A stretch of 64,000 nucleotides of DNA from Saururus chinensis (GCA_035235625.1 CP141145.1:29018563-29082562), one strand, 5' to 3'. Positions 26,601 through 37,670 are shown, counted from the stretch's first letter. Program-made: numbers and translations. The notes: a model not told the origin generated them from the sequence alone.

Positions 26601-29600
26601 CTGTTTTCTTTATGAAATTATACCTATGCTTTGCCATGTTCCTTAAATTGACATTACTGCTTAACAATACAAGAAGAAATATATGCCTACTTTTTGTACT
26701 GTTGCAAGCATGAAAAATCTGAGTCTCTTGTTGGTTTCACCTTTTTTCGTGGATATTGCTGGGGTTTTCCATCCGTTGATTTATTTTAGTCTATAAGAGA
26801 TATAAGATGCTAGAAAATTTCCCATGTGGTATATTCGTTTTATAGTTTTTTAGATAGAGCAGGATTACATCTATTTGGTTACATGGTAAAGAAATGAATA
26901 CTGAGATAACGGGGTGCAGTTTGGTAGAGTACAGGAAAGTGGTTTTAGTCAAAGGCTGTGATTTAATTGATCGAGAAGAGTCAGAGATGGAGTTGGAGGT
27001 TGAATTGGTCTATCATTCCTTTGAAAGTTAACGGTGTCAAGCACTAATCATTAAGACTGTGGTGGCAAATATCTCAATCATGCCTTTGAGGAACTCTTCC
27101 ATGTTCATGGCATTGTACATCCTATCATGCTTGGGCTGCTTGTCATTACTGACACATTTGTTGAAACTGGTTTATCTAGCAATGTCCCAGCTGAATAATG
27201 GGGCTTTACCTATACATTTTTTTATCTCATCAACAGATTGCCTACATTGGTCCTTAATTCTTTTTCTCCATTTAAAAGGTGGGCTAGATGTCCTTTAGAT
27301 TATCATTACTTCAAGACTTATGGATGTGCCTGCTATCCATTTGTTTGCTCCTATGCTCATGGCAAGCTTGATTCAGATCGCTCAAATGTGTATTTAGGGG
27401 GCACTCTTCTAATCATAAGGACTATCTCTGTTTACGACTACCTTGCCAAAAAATTCCCGCTAGTCCAATCTAGCCCCTCCCGTTGCACCTCTTTCCTCAT
27501 TAAAATCAGTTCACAATCATCCCTGCCTGCCTATCCACTTGTTACCCAATCCCACAAACCATCTCAACTGATTCACCTCTTGACTAATCTCTTGCAATTG
27601 TCCCATCTTCACGAGGTCATCCTACGGATACTCATAGTATGGTGGGTACCTTGCCTAAAACCTAATGTCACTACCCGCTACCCTATCCCACTTTTCTTGC
27701 TTTTTGATAGGTGATATTTCTGAACCTATATGCTATAGCCAAGCTGATAAAGGCCTGCTTGGCGTGCAAAAATGGTCTCCATTTTAATGTTTTGATCATG
27801 AACAAGACATAGACTCTTGTCCTCCCTCCTTTCAACCAAAATGTTGTTAGTAACAAATGGGTGTATTAGATCAGATGAAGGGCCACACACCTTGATGGCT
27901 TCTTTGACCTTTTTTAAGCTTGGCCTGTTGTCAAAGGCTTTACTCAACAACTAGGACATGATTATTCTAACACTTGTAGTCTTATTGTAAAACATGCCAC
28001 CATAGTTTTATCTCTTTCTCTATCTTTTATGTGGCTCATCCATCAATTGGATGTACAAGACGCCATTCTACATGGCATTCTATGTTGAAGCAACCTCAAG
28101 GGTTCATTGACTCTCCCTGGGTCTAATAATGTTAGCCATTCAAAGGCTCCTTCATCATCTTGGGCGCACATTTGCTATGAAGGATCTCATTTCCTTACAC
28201 TTCTTTTTGGGAATTGAGGCCCTTTGCACTCCTCGTGGATTTCATTTGTCCCAAAGTATATTATCAACTTATAATGTTCTATTCTCAAAGGTATTAAGCT
28301 AATCTCCACTCTCCATATCCCGCCAAAGATAAGCTATCTAAAGTTGATGATGAATCAATTGCTGATATCACTGTCCACAAAAGCATTGTTGGCGCATTAC
28401 AGTACTTGATGCTTGCATGCGCTGACATCTCCTATGCATTGCAACAAGTGTGTCAATTTCTTCATGGGTGTCACACCACTCTCTTAGTGCCCATGAAGCG
28501 TGTCATGCGCTGCCTCAAGAATTATTTCACATGGGATTCTACTAAATACTGATTCAGTATCTTATGCACATAGTTATATTGATTTTGATTGAGTTGGTTG
28601 GCCCAATGATAGACTTTCTACAAGTTGGTTCTGCATCTATCTAGGACCTAATGTGGCACCTTCAAGCGCTGGGGCTGTTTATAAAGGCGTTGATAATGTA
28701 TGTGCCAGCATAATTTGGCTTCAAACCGTCCTTCTGGACATGCATTGTCTTCTCCCACATGCTTCTATGTTATTCTATAATATTGTGCTGCCATTTACCC
28801 AAGTGCCAACCTTGTCATCCATGGTTGGACCAAACATATTGAAGTGGACTATCACTTCTTTCAGGAGCATGCTCCTATGTCTCCGGTGGACAAATAGCCA
28901 ACATCTGTGCCAAAGTATAAACTTCACCCTCTTGGAATATTTGAGACACAAGCTAATGGTTTGTGCTCAACCTGTAAACTTGCAAGGGAGTAAAAGAATT
29001 TAAAGATGCTGGTAATTTTCCGTGAAATGTTTATGTTTTACGGCTCTTCAAGAATTACATCTATTTGGTTGCATAGTCGAGAACTGAACACCGGATAATA
29101 GGATACAGTTTGGTAGAGTTCAGGAAAGTGGTTTTGGTTAAAAAGCTGTGATCTTATCTATTGACAGAGACAGAATCAGAGAATTGAATTGGTCTATTAT
29201 AGCCTTATTAAATGTTACTAAAATTTTTCGGATGCTATAACAAATAACTTTATTTATTTTTTGGCCACGTGCTATCACAATAACTTGCTTGAAGGGTTTG
29301 TCCACGTCTATGTGATTTCAACAGAAGTTTATGCAATAAACAATGCTAGAAATGGTTGCAAAAGCAAAAAGGTTTTCACTACAAAATCTCATGTCCCTGA
29401 GATTTAAATTTGAAATTTAAAGGCATTTTATATGTCCTCTTCAGCCACCCTTGACTCTGTCAACTAATTGTGCTTACGTTAATCTCATTACAACCTTGTG
29501 ATTCTTGCGACATGTTATGGTCTTTTTTTGCCCTGAGTTTTTTTTGGAAATTGACCAGGAATTCCACGTCCATTCCAATATCAGCTGTGCTTCAGTGATA

Positions 29601-29841
29601 GACTGATAGTGTAACACTAGTTGCTGGATTTTATATATCATGCAATTTGATTTTAAATGACTTCTCGAATTTGGGGTCATAAATGACTAAATTATCTTTG
29701 CATACTGGATTGTAGCTGAATTCAGGGACGTATAATTGTGAAGCAAGCAATTCGAAAGAGGAAACTTTTCAGGGGGTGCAAGGCTTAAATGAGAAAAGCT
29801 TGTTTGCTGATGATATCCCTAGTTTTGATCTTGGGTTTTAG
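20660..29841 (+). CDS. Triple DUF2439 (ZGRF1/Mte1/Dbl2 N-terminal type) protein
   Basis: Fifteen exons fit GT-AG introns: 20660-20764, 20883-21096, 21212-21286, 21418-21492, 21630-21736, 21841-22009, 22148-22213, 22328-22381, 22613-22710, 24229-24391, 25261-25377, 25734-26013, 26187-26383, 26466-26533 and 29716-29841. They sum to 1914 nt, or 637 aa. Three DUF2439 domains lie at about residues 5-95, 159-240 and 289-375, each with a W/Y..YTKH-type start, YxDGxLxL, a LLDE or LYDDGG core and a final hydrophobic V(D/E)I/V. The rest is Ser/Thr-rich and probably disordered. No GRF zinc finger or helicase follows, unlike animal ZGRF1. Family knowledge: Mte1 (budding yeast) and Dbl2 (fission yeast) bring the FANCM-type helicase Mph1/Fml1 to recombination intermediates, and ZGRF1 acts in crosslink repair and recombination. 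A nuclear DNA-repair role is thus inferred. ATG 20660 follows a likely UTR splice site. Confidence 0.88.
22711..24228 (+). other. Long intron 9 of the DUF2439 gene
   Basis: This 1.5 kb intron interrupts the third DUF2439 domain at the position where 90-120 bp introns split the first two, so it has probably expanded by insertion. The segment from about 22860 to 23780 differs in texture and may be an inserted repeat, but no ends or coding motif were found. A GT-rich run lies at 23890-23930. Confidence 0.5.
26534..29715 (+). other. 3.2 kb last intron, expanded by a copia insertion
   Basis: The intron begins CAG/gtaaag at 26534 and ends at tgtag 29715. Joining the flanking exons keeps the frame (EPQ then LNSG). 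Most of its length is a copia fossil with flanking direct repeats, listed separately. Confidence 0.8.
26868..29215 (+). mobile_element. Ty1/copia fossil flanked by short direct repeats, inside an intron
   Basis: Between about 27040 and 28990 plus-strand stretches resemble a copia integrase tail (HYFKTYGCACYPF region), RT (QLDVQDAILHG) and later pol (QQVCQFLHGC). Two direct repeats of about 160 bp flank it, at about 26868-27030 and 29052-29215; both contain TTACATCTATTTGGTT, CAGTTTGGTAGAGT and CAGGAAAGTGGTTTT. They may be short LTRs or a repeat into which the fragment is set. No gag or protease was recognised. It is broken with many breaks and looks old. Confidence 0.75.
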
Positions 29842-30596
29842 ATGTCTTTTTCCATCTGGGCCCCTAGAGCTCATATTGTGAAGTGATTAGAGTTCCTTGC
29901 TACTTGTACAAATGCCAAGTGTCAGTGTAGTCGACTAGTCGGTAGTTGAATGGTAAACGTTTAAAATGCGGTGACGAATGGATGAGTGGTCGTAGGAGTG
30001 GATGCCCGCATAGACTCATGGCCGGCCTTCTTGACCGCGGCATTAAAAGCCGCCGTTTCCCGTCTCTGGAAGGAAAAAGAAACATCAAGAGAGAAAAGGG
30101 AGATACGTCTGGCTTGTACAGACGTTAGAACAAGGAGAGGAGCGGGTTGGCATATGAATTCAACTGGTTGGAGGTTGTTGATGGGTTTACGCCAACTGTA
30201 AGGACGCAGTACATGCGATTGGTCACAGCTTCGGAGCTTTTCTTCATGTCCCTTTCACTTCTTTTGCTTTTCTTTTTCACTTTGCTTTAGCTTAAAGTTT
30301 GGCTCGTCAGTCTTCACCAACTCTCTTTGTACGTGCGTAGCAGACCCTTTGTATGTAATGCCTAAATTGGCCAGTAGACTGAGTACTTGGTTGCTACAAT
30401 CATGGAATCAACTGGTACGTAAGTCCACAAATTGAGTGGAGACTGCTGTCAGAAATCTGTGCGTTAGCGGCCACAAAACACGTATGCGACTGCAACGGTA
30501 TAGAGTTTCTATTTTACTGTTTGTTTTATTTGACTTTTTCGTCGAAGATAATATTCTTATCTTATTTTTTATAACAAAATTCTACTTCAGCCTTTA
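29842..30596. other. 3' flank of the DUF2439 gene and spacer
   Basis: A less AT-rich block at 29940-30200 has open frames on both strands, but none resembles a known protein. The remainder is AT-rich spacer and probable 3' UTR. Confidence 0.35.
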
Positions 30597-30657
30597 ATTG
30601 AATAGAAAAAGGTGAATCCTCATATTGTTGTGTGAGACCCACCTTTTTCTATTCAAT
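30597..30657. repeat. Perfect 18-bp inverted repeat (hairpin)
   Basis: ATTGAATAGAAAAAGGTG (30597-30614) is repeated as its exact inverse at 30640-30657, with a 25-base spacer between. It could be a MITE tip remnant, a small-RNA hairpin or a structured transcript end. Nothing else distinguishes these. Confidence 0.85.
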
Positions 30658-30933
30658 AACAAAGTGAAACAGGGTTTTTTTTTAAAACTGTCTGGGTGTT
30701 CTGCACCCTGAGTAGGCTGTGTTACTTAATCTGCACAATTTCCTGCCCTAACAGACTGTACGCTAGAATGTTAATTACTATGGATGATAGTTGTTGTGAT
30801 ATGTGGTGGGTTAAATTGTTGTTAATCTTTGTTTGGTTAAAACGATATCCATAGTTGATTGGTTAACCGATTTTTCACTTAATAGCTCAAAAGTTTTTAA
30901 GACAAATTGGTCCTACATATAGTATTATGTAAA

Positions 30934-31130
30934 TGGAAGAGTTTCTTATGTTATTGTATGATAATGAGCCTAGTGTAAAGAATATATGTGAATTCTTAAT
31001 ATTTGAGATTAATGGTGCATATGTTAGTGTATGTTACTATTAATACTAATATGCTTAACATTTGCATTGTTGATCTCATGGATGAAAAATTTTTATTCAT
31101 TCCTTATATTAGGGATTAAAAATGCTTTCC
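30934..31130. mobile_element. MITE family A, copy 4
   Basis: The ends are TGGAAGAGTTTCTTATG and TTAAAAATGCTTTCC. Interior words AATGAGCCTAGTGTAAAGAA, CTTAATATTTGAGATTAATG and GTTGATCTCATGGATGAA match copies 2 and 5. It is flanked by an exact ATGTAAA on both sides (30927-30933 and 31131-31137). Confidence 0.8.
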
Positions 31131-31222
31131 ATGTAAACCCTCTATATTTAGAACAAAAAAAATAATATACGTATAGAGTAATAATGTTTTAGATAATCAA
31201 GGCTGAGCCACGGGATAATAGA

Positions 31223-31431
31223 TGATTTACATCACATATTATCAATCACCGTCAAAACACCTAAGAAATCTCCAACATCACAAGCTAAGTGGCCATCGAG
31301 TACAATATAGCGTCATGCATGTTGATTAGTTGTCAACTTGCATCATCATTATATGATTTACATTCACATATTGTCAATCACCACCAAACCACCTAATAAA
31401 CCTCCATCAACACAAGCGAAGTGGCCATCCA
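31223..31431. repeat. Local tandem duplication, about 79-bp unit at 130-bp spacing
   Basis: 31223-31301 and 31353-31431 are diverged copies sharing GATTTACATxCACATATTxTCAATCACC and AAGTGGCCATC. The duplication lies roughly 0.7-0.9 kb upstream of the likely transcript start of the next gene. Confidence 0.75.
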
Positions 31432-32153
31432 ATCAACCAACAAAAAAAAACACACCCCACCAGTCTCTCCTTTTTATTTTTTTATTATCCCCAAGAACCC
31501 TAAACCAAGCAAAGGGTCCAAAAAGAGCCCATATTAAAAATAGGGTTTGGACTACAATTGGGACTAAGTAGAGTCATCACTCATCACCAATCTAAATAAA
31601 TTTTAATCCTCTACTTGGTTATTATAATCAATCCTCTCACAAATCCGAATATCTCCATCTCCACCCAAGCATCAAAACCAGAGTTTAGATAGGGGGGAGG
31701 GGCTTGTAATTGTCTGTTTGAACAGGTTGAACAGGGGAGCTGGCTGTGCTGGCTACATGGCTGCTGGAGAGGTTCACACGTGACGGAGTGGGGCCCACCA
31801 CTTGTCGATTTCTTCGCGTCCTTCCCGCCCTCGACAGCACCCCCACGACCTTCTTCACTACCTGTCAAAGGACCCCATGCGTAATCCCTCCCCCCTCCCA
31901 AGAGAATGCATTTTTCATAAGTAAATTATCTTCCGGAAGTTCCCGCAAACGCCATTTCCCCTATTGCCCAAGAGAATCTCCGAAATTACCCTCCAGCCCC
32001 GATGCGCGCCCGAAAGTGAGAAGGGTAGTTTGGGAATATTTTGGGGGTGAAAAACTGGAAAGCAGCTGAGAGAAGCAAAAAAAAATTGGTGGGAAACTGA
32101 AAATCTGCCATTCTCTGGCCCTTTGTTTTGGCCGTGACGGGTTCCGTTCGCCC
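31432..32153 (+). promoter_or_regulatory. Promoter and 5' UTR region of the membrane-anchored protein gene
   Basis: The sequence changes from AT-rich to GC-richer from about 31600 and shows pyrimidine-rich blocks (31860-31910, 31940-32010) of the kind common around plant transcription starts. The exact start is not determinable. Open frames on the minus strand here have no known counterpart. Confidence 0.4.
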
Positions 32154-32192
32154 ATGGATCTGATGGATCCCGATCCCAGTCTCGTCGGGTAG
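32154..32192 (+). CDS. 12-residue upstream ORF in the 5' leader
   Basis: ATG at 32154 opens a short frame, MDLMDPDPSLVG then stop, in the predicted leader of the downstream gene, ahead of a likely leader intron that ends at GCTGCAG 33339. It could lower translation of the main frame. Whether it is in the transcript is unproven, and its peptide matches nothing I recognise. Confidence 0.35.
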   Translation: MDLMDPDPSLVG

Positions 32193-33365
32193 ACCCTCTG
32201 TTGGAGGGGAAGGAGGGTCTTCGATCCCCTCTGTTGACCATAAATTTGCAATCTTTTTTCAGGATCTTTCTGCTGGATGAATTTCATTCTGTCAGGTGGC
32301 CTTTCCAGCTTCCAATTTGGGATAATTCAGTGTTTTTTTTACTTACTTTGAGTTTGATTGTGTTTTGGGTGGAGTTGTGGAGCTATTTCTGTAGCTTGAT
32401 GCTAGAATTGCACTTCTTTTTGTCTGTAGGATTTGGATTTTGATCAGTTTGATTTGACTGTTTCTTTTGGTTGTATGACTTCTCTGGAGTGTTTATTGCT
32501 TGGATGTCTGTTTGTTACCTCGAATATTGCTTTGTGGGTTTCATTAAATTGAGGGCTGGGTTTTTTTTAGCTTACTCCTGTTTCACATTTGTGTGGAAAT
32601 TGTTGTCCTCTCTTCTGGGTATATGAGCAGGGGAGAGAGTAATGGACGTGGTGGGTTATTTTATGAGCGCTTATGGTTAATTTGGGTCTGTTCTTCGGTT
32701 TTCCGCTGTGGTTGAAAAATATTGATTATTTGTCTTGTGGAGTAGTTCTGATTTCTGTCTTACATTTTCTGGCAAAGTTGATGAGATTGTGTTATGTAAT
32801 TATCTCGAAGGGAGCTTGATATAGTGTGTAGAAGGTGATCTTGAGTGATAATGTGCTTCTTTCGAAAAAAGGGTTCATCGAACTTATTGTTTGGATTTCT
32901 ATGAAATCTGAGCCGAAATTGTGATAAAAAAGGAACCATAAGCCTTAGTCGACTGAATGTGTAAATCATAGTTGTAATAATATACAAGGTTGGGACCGAT
33001 TATTTCTTAGGAGCATGAAAGTATATCTTGAATCTGGAATTGTGTTTGTTTTCACATGTTCTGTAACTCACTGGATCTCTTGATCCTTAATTAATGTTTC
33101 TGGACGTAGTCATTTTATGCATGCTGAACGCCCTTTCTTTGTATTCATATCAATAACACTGATAAGGTCCCAACCATCAAGAGGTTCTTAAGTCTGATTT
33201 ATACTACCTGCCAGATCTCTGCTGTTTAATGACATTCCTCAAACCCAATTCTTTGATACTACACAAGCTTCAGATGCAAAGAATGTCTCACATTTCTTCT
33301 CTGGACTTTTATGTCCGGGTTATTCTGTTTTTGCTGCAGTGAGTGTAAGAAGAGAGAGAAGCTAA
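32193..33365 (+). other. Leader intron and remaining 5' UTR
   Basis: The stretch is T-rich with intron-like composition. An acceptor TTTTTGCTGCAG ends at 33339, 26 bases before the main ATG. A plausible donor is CTGTCAG/gtggcc at about 32296. No coding content is recognised. Confidence 0.45.
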
Positions 33366-35287
33366 ATGGCAGCAGCAGAAGCCAGGGCCGCTTGGCAGCG
33401 CTCAGCGAACCGGTACTTCGTCCAGGAGGATGCTAAGAGAGCCCCAAAGCTAGCTTGCTGCTCATCTTCCTCAACAAATCCATCGTCAAATGGGGACACA
33501 CCAAGTGTGCCTGATCATTCTGCCTCAAAGGCTATTCCTCTTAACTGGAATCCTGAAAACTCAAATCTTCCCCCTGATACAACTTGGTGGCTCCAACTGC
33601 AGCCCAACTTTGCATGCCCGAAGGATTTCATGCACGTACAGTTAAGTGCATTGGACTCCAAGCTTGATGTTAGTAGAGAAGAGGAACAAGTGCCAAATTG
33701 CAGACCTAGTGATGGTCCAGTGTTGAGTGAAAACTCTGACTCTGATGTTAAAGAGAGAGCGTTTGCTACTTGTGTGAAGCACGAGCTTGAAACTGGAGGA
33801 CCGAAGTCTTTGAAGGCTATGAAAACTAACCCACAACAATCATTTAAAAACAAGGGTGACATGTGTGACTTCTACAGAGATGAGGATTTAATGGATTGGA
33901 AGCCTCTAGATCCCATCTTTACGAAAAAACATGAGAAGGACTTTTCTGAACTTGGAACACCTTGGATGGGAAGTGAGAAAGTTGAGCCCTGGTGGCGTTC
34001 TGCTGATAAAAGTGAGCTGGCTTCTCTAGTTGCACAGAAGTCATTGGAACATATTGAGAATTGTGATCTGCCTCGACCCCGGAAGATGAACATGAGACAG
34101 GCTGCTTTTAGTGGTCTTGAGAGTTTTGGGAAAGAGAGACTCCTTCCCTTAGTTTTAGATCAAAAGGTGGACTGTGAGTTAATAAAGCCAGTTGATTATT
34201 TGCAGCAGGACCTTCTGTACGAAAATGTTGATGGAAATGATTGGTCATCTGGTGAAGTAAGCCATTCAGTTCTTGACTACCACAATAGAAGCAGGTAACA
34301 ACTAAAATCTTTAAGTTTATCTCCAACATATTTCATGAGGAAACAGCAAAGTTGCCTGTTCATTAGAAACAGTCAACAAGTCTGTTTTTGATTAAATAGG
34401 ACTGCTGCTGTTGGTGGACCAGCAGATTTGGGTCGATTTATATGTGTGGACCCTCCGTCTGAGCTAGTGAAGTGTCATCCACTGATTGCTGTTAAAAGTT
34501 CACTTGGTGCAATGGGGGCCTCTTATGTTATGGCCCCCAAAGCTGTGCAACTAATTGACAGCGTGTTTTGCCATCAATTCTCTTTGGTCTTGCTCATCAC
34601 GTGGGAACTGCCATATTAGCTAATCCCTTGGTACAGCCCTGGCGCCTTTTTTTTGTTACTATCCTTAATTTTATATTTTATTTGCTGCGGAAGTATGGTA
34701 AGTTGTCAAAGGTGAGTATTAAATTACCTGTTATATTTTTCCCACTTGTATGTGCTTTATATGTTTGTAAAGGTAGAGTTTCCTTGTCTGCATGCAGTTT
34801 CAAAACAAACAGTTGTAGCAGTACCGCTGGTAATGTTCCAAATGAAGATAGACAAATATCAGGGAATGAACCAAGTAAGGCTCAATTGCTGGAAGCACTT
34901 AGGCACTCCCAAACTCGAGCTAGAGAAGCCGAAAAGGCGGCTCAGCAGGCGTACACTGAGAAGGAGCACATTGTGAAGCTCTTCTTTAGACAGGCGTCTC
35001 AGCTCTTTGCATATAAACAGTGGATCCAGCTCTTGCAGCTGGAAAGTCTGTGTCTCCAGCTCAAGTCCCAGGACTGTCAGGTCTCGACACTATTCCCGGT
35101 GTTACCATGGATGCCATTGAAGGTAAAACAGTTGAGAAGAGCAGGACGCAGGGGGATTAAGAGAAAGGAGCTTTCGAAGGGGCACGACGTTGGCAAGTAT
35201 GCTGTTGCTTTTGCAGTTGGGTTGGGCCTGGCTGGGGCCGGTTTGCTTTTGGGCTGGACCATGGGGTGGTTGCTGCCGGCATTCTGA
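33366..35287 (+). CDS. Conserved plant protein of unknown function with C-terminal membrane anchor
   Basis: Two exons, 33366-34294 and 34798-35287, join in frame (phase 2) to give 1419 nt or 472 aa. I recognise the pattern from other angiosperms, where the protein is uncharacterised: an N-terminal AWQRSANRYFVQEDAKRAPK, a LPPDTTWWLQLQPN motif, an acidic middle with EDLMDWKPLDPIF and EPWWRSADKSELASLVAQKS, a helical, likely coiled-coil segment (KAQLLEALRHSQTRAREAEK, then AAQQAYTEKEHIVKLFF) and a final hydrophobic helix AVAFAVGLGLAGAGLLLGW. The basic stretch RRAGRRGIKRKEL precedes that helix. This suggests a tail-anchored membrane protein with most of its mass in the cytosol or nucleoplasm, which is an inference. 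No enzyme motif is visible. No truncation is seen. A leader intron and an upstream ORF may regulate it. Confidence 0.88.
34400..34690 (+). other. Coding-like segment inside the intron of the membrane-anchored protein gene
   Basis: After a good acceptor (aaatag/G at 34399), the sequence continues exon 1 in frame with TAAVGGPADLGRFICVDPPS, then GAMGASYVMAPKAVQLIDS. An overlapping frame reads PSILFGLAHHVGTAILANPL and then VQPWRLFFVTIL. Both look like real protein, but no single frame carries the whole, and I find no donor that keeps the frame into exon 2. The main gene splices cleanly without it. It may be a captured gene fragment, a decayed cassette exon or part of an insertion. I do not recognise the protein. 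Confidence 0.4.
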
Positions 35288-37414
35288 ATTTAGTTAAAGA
35301 TCATTTTTGTCGGGTTTCAGAATGGGAAAGCCGTATTGCAATTTATGATTATTTGTTACGTAGATGCTGTAAGTTATGTATATATCGCTACATTCATGGA
35401 TGTTGTGTGTACATATGATACGAGGTGTAGATTTCTGTATAGTGGATGGTGATTAACATTACTTTGACGTTTTCCGCCATCTTGGAAGCATGATATTCTG
35501 TGTTTTGTTACATTTTTGTTGAAAAAGATTGTGATTCCACGGAAAATGATATTTTCACAACAAAAATAAGCAACAAAAACTCAGATCAAATATATCAGTT
35601 TTGATTGGTTTAGATAAGCGAGTCCACGAGTCTAATTAAATTTTATTGTGTGAGTTTTTGTGGGTATTTTTATTGTGGAAATATCATTGTTCTTATTCGA
35701 TTATGTGAGGTTGAGAACAAAGCAACGTTTGGTGACACTTCAAGGGTGGCAACGCAATCGAATGTACCGTTGATAAATGCAGGAATGCTGGAATGCTTTT
35801 CCGATGAAATGCTGATAAGCATCCTGGGTGCGAATGGCCTTCTGATTAGCGTGCAAAATGAAAAAAACACGATAAAGTTGCTGTGTAGTATCAGTTAGGT
35901 TGGATTCTTTCCCAGAAGGGATAAAAGGATTTAAAAACAAAGAGACAGCAGGACGGATTGACTCCCAGAAGGCAGAAATGAATGAAGAAGTAGAGAGGGC
36001 TGCGTGATGGTAGGTAGCTGGGACAGATTTTTGGATGCAACATGCCCCGTAATGGCTGAGTCATACTACACAATCAGTACTTAAATTTTAAAAAGCAATT
36101 TGTAGGAAAAAGATATGGAAAAGAGGCTCCGCCTCAATAACTTTTACTCTATAAATCTATGCTTCATAACGAATAAATCCCTCTATTTAGCCCCTGTAAC
36201 CCAAGGAATTACCCTGCGGGCCTGCACTCCGCACGAGATAACACCCAGATGAATTTGACTCCTAGCTAACTCACCCCTCAGCTCTCTCTTGTTAATTTTT
36301 ATTACAGTCCAACGATTGAATGTCCTCTAATTCAGCCTATCCGCCCCTTATATAGAGAGAGGGTCCAAAGAACCCTAATACTTTTAGAAGTCCGCTGCCT
36401 ATTTACAAATTTGTCACCCAATATATCTATTTAAAGTCCCTAGCCTGTGCTCTCTTATAAGAGTTGCCTTCATTCAACAATCATCATGCTTCCTACTCCG
36501 GCTCAAAGTTCTCAAATTGCATGCCTCATATTTACCTATGTGCAAGGCCATATTGCATCCACCTCTTCGTAGAGTTTCAGTTCCGTTAAGATTTGACCAT
36601 CTTGAGTAAGTAAAGACACTTACTAACAGTAACCAGCCACACATAACCTGCACTCAGCCATCTATATGGTGTAAGGCCCATTGCCTGCGCATCTGGGCAT
36701 GACTGCCAACATACGCCCACAATTACAGCCTTTCGTCATTCCTACACCAAGTAGGAGTCTTCCAACACTTGTCATATATGCATAGGACTTGCTCCCCTAA
36801 TGACGTCCAAACTTGAGTCTACCACGACACCAACACTGTTAACGCACATATGTGTCTGTGCATATTTTAGCTATCTACATGCCAAAGCTGAGAGGATTCT
36901 TGGCCTGTTTACTGGTCAAGTGGCTAAAGGTATAAATAATAACAGGAGTAACTTAGACAAATCTTGAACGTCTTGAGTTTTGGACAATCAATGAACATGT
37001 TGCCAGCAAGGGAGGATATTTGGTCCGCTGGCCAAGCCGAGAGTGGCGTCGCATGCACTTACACGGGAGAAGATGGGCTCTGCAAAGTCATAACATTGTA
37101 GGCGATAAATGGAACACGTTGGAAAGAAGCAACATAAAAAAAAAAGAAATTGACAACAACCATGATGTGTTGTTAACAGTTGCTAAATTATTAGCACCAT
37201 TTGGTAAAAAAAGTGTGTTTTATATTAATAACTTTAATTTGTTAAATTTAAATGGTTGGCTACTTGAAAAAGAGTATTATAAGCTTATTTCTTCTTTTAA
37301 ATGTAGATGTTACTATTTAATAAAAGTCACAATTTTTTTAAATATAACTATTAATATAAGATAGATGGAGTATAATTATTATAACATAGGAAACATTGTT
37401 TGACCATTGTTCCG
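35288..37414. other. Intergenic, no gene recognised
   Basis: 35288-35480 is probably 3' UTR. The frame at 35650-35898 has no similarity I recognise. 36060-37000 is GC-richer and has a retroelement-like texture, but without LTR ends or motifs. 37130-37370 is AT-rich. Confidence 0.35.
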
Positions 37415-37615
37415 AGTAGGGATGCTAGTTAGGTTTTTCAAGAAATCCAACCCAATTTGACCCAACTCGAGGGTTTGGGTTTACTTAGGAATATAGGTTG
37501 AATTCGGGTTAAAAAATTGACTAAAATAGTATGGGTCGAGTTAGATTTGGGTTTTACCTGACCCAACCCATAGTTTGGGTCGGCTTAGATCCAGTCAAAA
37601 CCCTATTCACAATTC
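37415..37615. mobile_element. hAT-like GGGT-rich repeat segment, second example
   Basis: It begins TAGGGATGCTAGTTAGG, with TAGGGATG matching the Ac-type hAT tip, and continues with degenerate GACCCAACCC, GGGTTTGGGTT and GGGTCGGCTT words. The right end is not seen. It may have been cut by the gypsy insertion, which starts about 55 bp to the right. Confidence 0.5.
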
Positions 37616-37670
37616 TCATTTCTAAACAGTCTTAAAATATTAAAATAAAGGATTTGACAACCATGGTTGG

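Noticed and set aside
29946-30201. Overlapping open frames at 29.95-30.2 kb as a small gene
   Set aside because: No recognisable motif, no splice context, and frames are equally open on several registers because of composition.
31611-32443. Several roughly 100-codon frames around 31.6-32.4 kb as genes
   Set aside because: They lie in a GC-richer promoter and leader region and overlap on both strands without protein similarity.
34568-34797. Treating the 239-codon frame at 34568-35287 as the true gene start
   Set aside because: Exon 1 (33366-34294) joins the segment beginning at 34798 in frame and gives the pattern I remember from other angiosperms; the 34568-34797 part is intronic.
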